A DNA stretch of 44,530 nt from Anaerolineales bacterium. Its GTDB lineage: Bacteria > Chloroflexota > Anaerolineae > E26-bin7. The stretch covers positions 1 through 44,530 of the forward strand of contig SOHZ01000615.1 in the NCBI GenBank assembly GCA_004377365.1, written 5' to 3'. Each line of letters begins with the position of its first letter. Positions within the stretch are counted from its first letter, which is position 1. A program made the position numbers and the translations under genes. Shown piece after piece: positions 24,179 to 31,935 of the stretch. The notes below the pieces were generated by a model. That model made no database searches, had not been told where the DNA came from, and was given only the letters and a program-made list of their open reading frames with translations.

Positions 24179-24504
24179 ACTACTTCACCCCCTGCAATCG
24201 GCTTCAGCGCCAAATAAGCTGTTCTGACAAATCCTTCCGAAGCCGTATAGCGTATGACGACAACCCTATAGAGATTGGAATATTTCCCCTCTGTAACCCC
24301 AAGGCGATAGAACAAATTGGTATCGGCCCGCTTATCACTTTGCAGAATATCATCCAGGGCATTTATGGCCACTTTAATGGCTTCCAGATGTTTAGCCATA
24401 GCCGGGTGACCTACGAGAATATGGCTTTCCCATCGCTCTCTGGTTAGGGTGGTTGGAGTGCCATCTTTGTCCGGGATGGTGAACAAGATTTCTTTTGCTC
24501 TCAA
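24157..24504 (-). CDS. Putative toxin-like nuclease, possibly of the PBECR/RelE-like group
   Basis: A 115-residue protein: MRAKEILFTIPDKDGTPTTL, then RERWESHILVGHPAMAKHLE, a segment with periodic Asp/Ile and FYRLG, and a C-terminal beta pattern (LYRVVVIRYTASEGFVRTAY, GGEVVWIKP). The layout resembles small phage-Barnase-EndoU-RelE-like nucleases found beside DUF2283 genes, but the assignment is tentative. TTG start at 24504 overlaps the stop of the HdrA gene by 4 bases (TTGA), with GGAGGG upstream. The candidate antitoxin is the DUF2283 half of the next gene. Confidence 0.5.
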   Translation of the reverse strand: MRAKEILFTIPDKDGTPTTLTRERWESHILVGHPAMAKHLEAIKVAINALDDILQSDKRADTNLFYRLGVTEGKYSNLYRVVVIRYTASEGFVRTAYLALKPIAGGEVVWIKPKL

Positions 24505-27500
24505 GCCATCACGCCCTCCGCGAACAGCGCTTCTTCTTTGGCAATCATCTGCTCATCGCGATAGTGTTGCAGTTGGATGGCTTTGGCCGGACATTCGGCG
24601 GCACAGGAGCCGCAACCCTGGCAAGCAGCCGCCGCAATCTCGGCCGCACCCAGGATGCCTCCTGCTCCTACTTTACTGGGATTCATCTGGGGCACGTCGT
24701 AGGAACAGATGCGCACGCAAGTCAGGCAGCCGGTGCATTTCTCCTCATCCACCACGGCCACCACTCCACCCACCTGGAGCACATCTTTGGAGAGAATGGT
24801 CGTGGCCCGGGCAGCAGCAGCGTTGGCCTGAGCGATAGTCTCGTCAATGAACTTGGGGTAGTGGGCTGCGCCGCAGAGGAAAATGCCCTCTGCCGGAAAG
24901 TCCACCGGGCGCAGCTTGACGTGGGCTTCCAAGAAGAACCCCTCCAGTGTGCAGGAAAACTTGAGGAGTTCGGCCAACTCCTGACTGCCCTCGCTCGGCA
25001 CCATCGCTTCAGATAAGACCAGCAGGTCCGGCTTCAACGCGATAAAAGCTTGCAGGACTGGATCGTTGACGGTCACCTGCAACTGGCCGTTGTTTCTCTG
25101 CACCTTGGGCTTGTTCTCATCGTCGTAACGCAAGAAAATCACGCCCTCATCACGCGCCTGGGTGTAGAGAGCCTCCTTGAAGCCATAGGTGCGCATATCT
25201 TTGTAAAGGATGTAGACACTGGTTCCTGGGTTACGCTTCTTGATGGCCATCGCGTTTTTGATGGCCACTGTGCAGCAGACGCGGCTACAATAAAAGTCGG
25301 GGGCGTCGTCACCACCGTCGTCCCAGGGACCGACGCATTGTATCATCACCACGGAGCGGCAGGCGTCAAGGGTCATGGCAGCCCGCTCCCCTTCTGCTCC
25401 CTCTGACTGGTCTGCCTTCGCCAGAAGCTGCTCCAAATCGTCCTGGGTGACGACTTTGTCCTGGCCCAGCAGATACGCGCTGCCCCGGTACTCCCGCCCA
25501 CCGGTAGCTACGATGGTCACCCCATGCTCGATAAGGCGCCGGGTGGGGTCGTCCACGCTGGCTACAGTGGTCTTGAAATTGCCCACAAAGCCGCCGGATT
25601 TGGCCACCTCGTAGCCGGTCAGCACCTCGATGCGTAGGTTGGCCTGGACCTTGCCTATCAGTTCTCTCAAGTAGGCTTGCGGGTCGCCACCGTTGGCGGT
25701 GTAGTAAATGTGGCGCAATCGCCCGCCCAGCTCCCGCTTCCGCTCCACCAAATAGACTCCGAAGCCCTGCTCGGCCAGGTTCAGGGCCGCCGCCATACCA
25801 GCCACGCCACCGCCTATCACCAACGCCTCGTGGCTCAGGCTCTGGGGCTCGGTGTAGAGGGGCATCAGCAGACGCGAGCGTCCCACCGCCATGCGCGTCA
25901 GGTCTTTGGACTTGACCGTGGCCGCCTCAGGCTCACCGGAGTGTACCCAGGAGCATTGGTCACGGATATTGGCCATCTCGAACAGGTAAGGATTCAGCCC
26001 GGCCTCGCGGATGGTGTCGCGGAAGAGGGGCTCGTGGGTACGTGGCGTACACGATGAGACGATGACTCGGTTCAACTTGTGTTCGGCGATGCGTTCCTGG
26101 ATGAGCTTCAGCGAGTCGGCTGAGCAGGTGTAAATGGTGTTCTCGGCATGGACCACGTCGGGTAGGGTCCTGGCGTACTCGACGACTTGATTCACGTCTA
26201 CCACGCCGGCGATATTGGAGCCGCAACTGCAAACAAAGACCCCGATGCGTGGCTCCTCGTCTTCGAGCCAGGCCACCTCCGGCGGGTAGACCTTCTCCGT
26301 GACCAGCGTGCCGCGCGCATGGCCGATGGTGGTCAGCGCTGCTGCAGCCGCGCCCGAGGCCTCGATGACGCTCTCGGGGATGTCCTTGGGCTCGGCGAAG
26401 GTGCCGCACACGTAGACGCCCGGCCGAGTGGTTTCCACCGGGTGGAAGGGGTTCCGACGGCAAAAGCCCCGCTCGTCCCGTTCGATGCCTACCGTCTGGG
26501 CCAGCTTCCGGGCGTCGGGTGGGGGCTCCAGGCCCACGCTGAGCACCATCAGGTCGAACTTCTCCTCCCGTAAGGTTGAGCCCTGCTGGTACTCTTCAGG
26601 CTGGTAACGGACGATGATGTCCCTGGTTTTTGGGTCCTCTTTGAGCGACGAAATGCGGCAACGGATGTACTGGATGCCTAACTCCTTGCCCCGCTCGAAG
26701 TAGGCATCGAAGCCCTTGCTGAAGGCCCGCATGTCCATCTGGAAGATGTGGCACTGGACGCCTGGCATGTGCTCCAGGGCCAGCATGGCCTCCTTGGTGG
26801 CGTACATGCAGCACACGGAAGAGCAATAATCGTGCTCCTGATCACGGGAGCCGACGCATTGCAGGAAGGCGATACGCTTGGGCTCCTTCTGGTCCGACGG
26901 CCGGAGCACGTGGCCGTCGGTGGGCCCTGAGGCGCACGCGAGGCGCTCGAGCTGCAGGCTGGTCACCACGTTGGGGTAGCGCTCGAAGCCGTACTCCTCG
27001 GCCAGGCGGGCGTCGTAGGGCTTGTAGCCAGGGGCCAGGATGACCGCTCCGACCTTCAACTCCTCGAGGCGGTCAACGTCGTCGTAGTTGATGGCTCCTC
27101 GCTGGCAAGCGATGACGCACTCGCCGCACTCGGAGCACACCCCGCAGTTGAGGCAGCGGGCGGCCTCGGCCAGGGCCATTCTCTCGGTGTAGCCCATGTC
27201 CACTTCCAGGAAGCGTTCCACCCGCTCCTCCAGGGGCAGCAGAGGGCGGGGCACACGAGGCGTAGGGACGACCTCGCCGCGCTGCACCTTCTCCTGTGCT
27301 TCTTCCCTGGTCCACTCTACGACCGGTGGCTTTGGCTTGGGTGGTTGCTTCAACGGTTCGCCACGCAGGTAACGGTCAATGGAGGTGGCTGCCTGGTGGC
27401 CCATGGCGATGGCGTTGATGATAAGGCCTGCGCCGGGTACTCGACCGGGGCCGGCGAAGATGCCTGGCACGTGGGTGGCCAACGTTTCTGCGTCACCCAG

Positions 27501-29003
27501 GTAGGTATCTGGCGTGCAATCCATGTACCATCGGTCCGACGACTGGCCCAGGGCGCGGATGACGGTATCTACCTCCAAGATGAACTCCGTGCCAGGCACG
27601 GGCTTTGGCTCCTCCCGGCCGCGGGTCTTGGTCTCGGCGCACTCCAGGCTAGCCACGCGGCCGTTATCGCCCAGGATGCACAAGGGCATGGCCCACTGGA
27701 TGAGTCGCACCCCCTCGTTCTCTGCCTCAGCCAGTTCCCAGCCGTAGGCTGGTATCTCGCCCCGGCCACGACGGTAGATGAGGGACACCTCCTTGGCTCC
27801 CAGGCGCAGGGCAGTGGTGGCTGCATCCACAGCCGTGATGCCCCCGCCGACGACAGCCACCCTCTCACCTACCCCTTCCATCTTGCCCAGGCTAACATCG
27901 CGCAGCAGGGCAATGGCCGAGACCACGCCTTTCAGGTCTTCGCCCTCGATGTTCAGGCGGGGCTCTCCGTAGGTGCCAACAGCAAGGTAGACGGCCTGGT
28001 AACCCATGTCGAACAGCTCCATCGGGTCACGAATGGGGCTGTTGAGCTTGAGTTCCACGCCCAGGGCCAAGATGTCGGCGATGTCGCGGCGCAACACGTC
28101 TTTAGACAGCCGATACTCAGGGATGCCTACCCGCATCATGCCGCCCGGTTCGGGTAGGGCCTCGAAGACCGTCACCCCGTAGCCCATCTTGACCAGGTCC
28201 TGGGCGGCAGTCAACCCCGCTGGGCCAGCCCCGACGATGGCCACCCACTCGTCACGGGTGCGGGGCAGCTTCTCGGGAGGCGGTAGGTAGCCCAGGTAAA
28301 CGCGGTCGGTCACGAAGCGCTTGAGGGCCTGGATGGCCACTGGCTCGTCAATGTAGCGGCGGTTGCAACGCCCCTCGCAGGGGTGGTGGCAGGTGCGCCC
28401 GCAGACAGTGGCGAAGGGGATGCGCTCCCTGATCAGACGCAGGGCGTCGGCGTAGCGCCGCTGTTGGATAAGGGCGATATAACCCTGAGCGCTAACGCCG
28501 GCTGGGCAGGCGTTGGTGCAAGGGGCTCGCCCTTTCCTCTCAACGATGAAGGCGTTGGGCACTGCCTGAGCGTAAGGGCGATAGATGGCCTTGCGGGTCT
28601 GCAAGCCCTCGTTGAACTCGTCGGGTACTTCCACCGGACAGACGGCGGTGCACTCGTTACAACTGGTGCACTCGTTGATGTCCACATAGCGGGCCTTGCG
28701 CAGCACAGTGGCCGTGAAATCGCTGGCCTGGCCCTCAAGTCTGGTCAGCTCGGCGTTGGTGATGATCTCGATGTTACGATGGCGGCCGGCCTCCACCAGC
28801 TTGGGGGAGAGGATGCACATGGCACAGTCGTTGGTGGGGAAGGTCTTGTCCAACTGGGCCATCTTGCCCCCAATGGCCGGACTCTTCTCTACCAGGTAGA
28901 CCTTGATACCCGATTCGGCCAGGTCCAAAGCGGCCTGCACGCCAGCGATACCGCCGCCCACGACCAAAGCTGCACCGATCTTCTCTGTGTCTTCTGATAC
29001 CAT
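24501..29003 (-). CDS. Giant HdrA with an embedded GltD-like NAD(P)H-binding module
   Basis: A 1500-residue flavin/iron-sulfur protein. Residues ~1-150: HdrA FAD domain (VVGGGIAGVQAALDLAESG, PTNDCAMC) with CTSCNECTAVCP. Residues ~156-550: GltD-like unit with CTNACPAGV, CGRTCHHPCEGRCNRR, FAD motif GAGPAGLTAA and NAD(P)H motif VVGGGITAVDAA. Residues ~616-640: ferredoxin CGVCSECGECVIAC. Then the HdrA core (CVGSRDQEHDYCSSVCCMYA; FVCSCGSNIAG ~922; SSCTPRTHEPLF). Residues ~1058 on: second FAD domain (VIGGGVAGMAAALNLAEQG). C-terminus: CTGCLTCVRIC and CQGCGSCAAECP. It lies between mvhD copies. It probably brings in NAD(P)H electrons and could bifurcate through its flavins (inference). HdrA family is certain; partners are inferred. 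Confidence 0.9.
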   Translation of the reverse strand: MVSEDTEKIGAALVVGGGIAGVQAALDLAESGIKVYLVEKSPAIGGKMAQLDKTFPTNDCAMCILSPKLVEAGRHRNIEIITNAELTRLEGQASDFTATVLRKARYVDINECTSCNECTAVCPVEVPDEFNEGLQTRKAIYRPYAQAVPNAFIVERKGRAPCTNACPAGVSAQGYIALIQQRRYADALRLIRERIPFATVCGRTCHHPCEGRCNRRYIDEPVAIQALKRFVTDRVYLGYLPPPEKLPRTRDEWVAIVGAGPAGLTAAQDLVKMGYGVTVFEALPEPGGMMRVGIPEYRLSKDVLRRDIADILALGVELKLNSPIRDPMELFDMGYQAVYLAVGTYGEPRLNIEGEDLKGVVSAIALLRDVSLGKMEGVGERVAVVGGGITAVDAATTALRLGAKEVSLIYRRGRGEIPAYGWELAEAENEGVRLIQWAMPLCILGDNGRVASLECAETKTRGREEPKPVPGTEFILEVDTVIRALGQSSDRWYMDCTPDTYLGDAETLATHVPGIFAGPGRVPGAGLIINAIAMGHQAATSIDRYLRGEPLKQPPKPKPPVVEWTREEAQEKVQRGEVVPTPRVPRPLLPLEERVERFLEVDMGYTERMALAEAARCLNCGVCSECGECVIACQRGAINYDDVDRLEELKVGAVILAPGYKPYDARLAEEYGFERYPNVVTSLQLERLACASGPTDGHVLRPSDQKEPKRIAFLQCVGSRDQEHDYCSSVCCMYATKEAMLALEHMPGVQCHIFQMDMRAFSKGFDAYFERGKELGIQYIRCRISSLKEDPKTRDIIVRYQPEEYQQGSTLREEKFDLMVLSVGLEPPPDARKLAQTVGIERDERGFCRRNPFHPVETTRPGVYVCGTFAEPKDIPESVIEASGAAAAALTTIGHARGTLVTEKVYPPEVAWLEDEEPRIGVFVCSCGSNIAGVVDVNQVVEYARTLPDVVHAENTIYTCSADSLKLIQERIAEHKLNRVIVSSCTPRTHEPLFRDTIREAGLNPYLFEMANIRDQCSWVHSGEPEAATVKSKDLTRMAVGRSRLLMPLYTEPQSLSHEALVIGGGVAGMAAALNLAEQGFGVYLVERKRELGGRLRHIYYTANGGDPQAYLRELIGKVQANLRIEVLTGYEVAKSGGFVGNFKTTVASVDDPTRRLIEHGVTIVATGGREYRGSAYLLGQDKVVTQDDLEQLLAKADQSEGAEGERAAMTLDACRSVVMIQCVGPWDDGGDDAPDFYCSRVCCTVAIKNAMAIKKRNPGTSVYILYKDMRTYGFKEALYTQARDEGVIFLRYDDENKPKVQRNNGQLQVTVNDPVLQAFIALKPDLLVLSEAMVPSEGSQELAELLKFSCTLEGFFLEAHVKLRPVDFPAEGIFLCGAAHYPKFIDETIAQANAAAARATTILSKDVLQVGGVVAVVDEEKCTGCLTCVRICSYDVPQMNPSKVGAGGILGAAEIAAAACQGCGSCAAECPAKAIQLQHYRDEQMIAKEEALFAEGVMA

Positions 29004-29094
29004 TGACGCCTATCCTTTCCGAGTTCCCGCCTCTTGTCAATGGGGCCAGGGCGTCGTTGCCCATCGTCACTCCATTGTTGACAAATCCCCGCTT

Positions 29095-29532
29095 CTATCC
29101 GTGAGGATGCTGAGTGGGCTGTCTCAACGGGTTGGGACCCAACTTTTTGACTTTTTCCGTCATCTCTGTGGCCGCTTCAGCGAAGGCGTGGCCCTGCCCA
29201 CCGGACATGTAATAGATACCCAGCCGCCCACTACCCAGTCCGATCTCGTCGAGAAGCTTTTTGGTGAAAGCCACTCGCTTGGTAGCCCGCACGTTCCCTC
29301 CCACGTGGTGGCAGTTGCCAAGGGGGCAGGCCACCACACAAACGCCGTCAGCTCCTTGCTCAAAAGCCTCCAGGATATATTCAACGTCCACTTTGCCCGT
29401 GCAAGGCAATTTGACAATTTTGGTTCCGGCCGGGTAGGTGAGCCGGAGAGCCCCGGCTGTGTCGGCAGCCATATAGGCACAATAGATGCAAGTGAAGATA
29501 GTAATCTCAGGATCGAAACCATTATCAGACAT
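29095..29532 (-). CDS. mvhD: MvhD-type [2Fe-2S] subunit, cysteine form
   Basis: A 145-residue electron-transfer subunit paralogous to the selenoprotein form at 22794-23225. Cysteines: 15/18 (CIYC), 44 (LPCTGK), 65 (GVCVVA), 69 and 74 (ACPLGNCHH). Cys69 takes the place of the selenocysteine. The C-terminus FAEAATEMTEKVKKLGPNPL is close to that of the paralogue. ATG 29532 has AAGG 9 bases upstream. It is followed by the giant HdrA gene 91 bases later, as in mvhD-hdrA pairs, and lies 14 bases downstream of an unknown gene. Confidence 0.88.
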   Translation of the reverse strand: MSDNGFDPEITIFTCIYCAYMAADTAGALRLTYPAGTKIVKLPCTGKVDVEYILEAFEQGADGVCVVACPLGNCHHVGGNVRATKRVAFTKKLLDEIGLGSGRLGIYYMSGGQGHAFAEAATEMTEKVKKLGPNPLRQPTQHPHG

Positions 29533-29546
29533 ATGCCATAACCTTA

Positions 29547-30947
29547 TCACAGCATTCCTAACTCGAAGGGTGGTGCCAGAGATTCTGCAAACAGAGTATC
29601 TAACTCCTCCCATCCTCGCTCAATGGCCAGCGCGTTTCGCCTGGCTTTGCCAATGATCACATCCGTCACAGAGGCGAAGTGGAGTTTGAGATTGGCTGCC
29701 AGATACCCGAAGAAGGCCAACCATTGCGGGTAGTTAATGGCGAGGGGATTCCCCTGATAGATGAGGACCTTACCAGCATTACCTGCTGTAGCAACGGCAT
29801 GCCCCCAGAAGGCGAGCTTGCGATAGCGGGGATGCCGCCCCAACTTGTCCTCTCCCAACATATCTTGTTCTACCTGGCAGTCTGCTTTGTATTCTTCGTC
29901 CAGTGCACGACGGATGACAAAGTAGGCTCTGAGCAAGGCCTCAACAGCTGCAAAGCTTGTGGACATGGTCAGGAAATGACGACAATCGTAGCCTTCCAGA
30001 TACATCCAGCGCGCAAGATCTGCAATCGTCCTCTTTTTGGGACCGAAGGCACCGAGTTGCATCAATTGTGCAATTGAGAAACCAGGCGGTAGCAACCCCA
30101 TCTTGGTGTTTGCATCAGACAATAGGTGCCCCAGTTGTCTGATGATGGCCAACAATGGGTTATAGACAGGGGCATCCAGACGGCTGGTGATGATGACCTC
30201 ACCGTGTTTTGAAATGGCGGTCTGTCCTCCGCGTATAATATCAATGGTTCCAACCACTAATCCTACCAGAGGGTCGTGTCCGGGAGTCAGGATGCGGTGT
30301 GTCCTACCTCCCATGCCGGAAACTCGATCAGAGAGAACCTTGTCGTAAGAAACCTTGAAGCGTTGGGCAAGCGGGTTGTCGTGAGGAATGGACAAAGAGT
30401 GCAGCCATTTAGTAAGCGGGCTCCCCTCTTGGCCGAACTCGCCCATGTAGGTGATGTCCTTGGGAATCCTGACGAGCAGGAAATCAATCAGGACGCCGAT
30501 CAATCCTGCGACGCCTGCCAGACAATGGTCATAGGGGTCGAGGCGGATATTATAGCTGAGATCGAGGTCAAAGCGCTGTTCGATGCGTTGTCGCGTCTGC
30601 TCATCCAGCATGGAATCGAGATCCACACTGTCGGGGTCTTGCCCGGCTACGACCAAGGTGCGGCGCGACTCTGCGATGACTTGTTCCCAATTCGTTAGCG
30701 GGGCCTTCTCCGCTGGCTCAGGCTTCGGTACAGCGTGTAGGTCGGGGCGCGGCCTGGGCAATGTCACTCCCAGCTTATCCGCGACGGCTTGCACTTCTGA
30801 GTTCAGATCATCAAGAGCAGCGTCCCCTTGTGTACTCTCTTCCTTGAGATGCTCAATCTCGTCCCCGGCGGCTTTTTGCCGGTGCTCAGTAGCCTTTAGG
30901 ACTTGCGCTATCTCCTTGGATTTGTCTTTTCCTCTTCCATCATCCAT
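29547..30947 (-). CDS. Unknown protein with N-terminal coiled coil
   Basis: A 466-residue protein that I do not recognise. Residues ~10-60 are charged and helical (coiled coil). A Pro-rich linker follows (LPRPRPDLHAVPKPEPAEK). The remaining ~370 residues form a domain with hydrophobic helices, such as CLAGVAGLIGVLIDFLLVRI, and the motif GGRTHRILTPGHDPLVGLVV, whose His/Asp residues could be a metal or catalytic site (speculation). Further helices are WGHAVATAGNAGKVLIYQG and YPQWLAFFGYLAANLKLHF. It starts 3 bases after the stop of the upstream gene, so the two form a pair. Both interrupt the Hdr operon and have lower GC than their neighbours. No signal peptide is seen. Confidence 0.6.
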   Translation of the reverse strand: MDDGRGKDKSKEIAQVLKATEHRQKAAGDEIEHLKEESTQGDAALDDLNSEVQAVADKLGVTLPRPRPDLHAVPKPEPAEKAPLTNWEQVIAESRRTLVVAGQDPDSVDLDSMLDEQTRQRIEQRFDLDLSYNIRLDPYDHCLAGVAGLIGVLIDFLLVRIPKDITYMGEFGQEGSPLTKWLHSLSIPHDNPLAQRFKVSYDKVLSDRVSGMGGRTHRILTPGHDPLVGLVVGTIDIIRGGQTAISKHGEVIITSRLDAPVYNPLLAIIRQLGHLLSDANTKMGLLPPGFSIAQLMQLGAFGPKKRTIADLARWMYLEGYDCRHFLTMSTSFAAVEALLRAYFVIRRALDEEYKADCQVEQDMLGEDKLGRHPRYRKLAFWGHAVATAGNAGKVLIYQGNPLAINYPQWLAFFGYLAANLKLHFASVTDVIIGKARRNALAIERGWEELDTLFAESLAPPFELGML

Positions 30948-30950
30948 TGC

Positions 30951-31913
30951 TTATGCTCTTGCTAGTGCTGTCTGTTCTTTCTCCATCCACTCGATGCTTT
31001 GCTTGACGAACTTTATCATCTCTTTGAGTTCCTTGATGCGGTGGCTCCTTGCCTCGTTCAACTTTTGCTCTTCAGCGAGGCTCTCTTCAAGCTCCTTTTG
31101 TCGGTTCCTGAGTTCTATGATAACGTTCTGAGCCTTGAGCACATCCTGATCTTGTCGCAGAAGGACCTCCTTGAAGGTGACCTGTAGCTTCCAGACTTCC
31201 TGGGCCATGGTATGCCGGCCGAGGTTGTATAGCAACAAGCCACCTCCTCCCACGGTTGCACCGGCAGCAGCTCCGACACCTGTCACTAACCACGTACCAC
31301 CGGCCATGCCCGCACCGCCTGCAGCAATGGAGCCACCACCAAGTATCGCCAGGCCATGAAAAACAGCCGCCGCACCTGAAAGACCAGCTCCAGCGCCCAA
31401 CGCCCCTCCGATGACAGGAGCAAGTATCCAACCACCGGCAGCTAATACGACCGTGCCTACTGTACCGATGACCAATATCTTGCCCCAGGCATGCTTGGTA
31501 TGGGCTGTCCGGGCTTCTTTCACAGATTTCTCAGTGCTGACAATGTCTTCTGAAGAGAGCCCGAGATATGGCACAACGGACTCCAGAGCCTTCCTCTTGT
31601 CCTGCGCTTTGAACTTGAGTTCGTACGGAGCAAACGGGTTGGCCATGACCAGTTCGATCAGGACAAGACGTGCCTTATGCGATGGGTAATCTTTGGGTTT
31701 AGTACCCAGGAACTCCTCTGCTGAGTTACCAATAATATCAACTGTCTTGAAGGTATCCCGGAAGAGTTGCTTCTTTCTCTGAAGGACTGCTTCTTTCTTT
31801 GTGCGCCGTGTCGGGGCACTCTCCAAACTTGTTAACTCAGAAATGACGCCAATCTGAGCAGCAGAAAGAACGCGCACGTCCTTCTCTGTCATGTTAAGCG
31901 CCTCAAGTCCCAT
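30951..31913 (-). CDS. Glycine-zipper membrane protein with C-terminal coiled coil, unknown role
   Basis: A 320-residue protein in three parts: a charged helical N-terminus (1-140); a hydrophobic Gly/Ala-rich region (~146-229) with repeats such as GGALGAGAGLSGAA, LGGGSIAAGGAGMAGG and VGAAAGATVGGGG, typical of glycine-zipper membrane insertion; and a heptad-rich coiled coil (~258-315, RQKELEESLAEEQKLNEA). The architecture resembles membrane-acting effector proteins, but no family name is certain. GAAGGA precedes the ATG. It lies 22 bases downstream of an HdrA gene and is paired with the 466-residue gene downstream. Confidence 0.6.
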   Translation of the reverse strand: MGLEALNMTEKDVRVLSAAQIGVISELTSLESAPTRRTKKEAVLQRKKQLFRDTFKTVDIIGNSAEEFLGTKPKDYPSHKARLVLIELVMANPFAPYELKFKAQDKRKALESVVPYLGLSSEDIVSTEKSVKEARTAHTKHAWGKILVIGTVGTVVLAAGGWILAPVIGGALGAGAGLSGAAAVFHGLAILGGGSIAAGGAGMAGGTWLVTGVGAAAGATVGGGGLLLYNLGRHTMAQEVWKLQVTFKEVLLRQDQDVLKAQNVIIELRNRQKELEESLAEEQKLNEARSHRIKELKEMIKFVKQSIEWMEKEQTALARA

Positions 31914-31935
31914 AGTTTTGTTCCTTCTCTCACGA

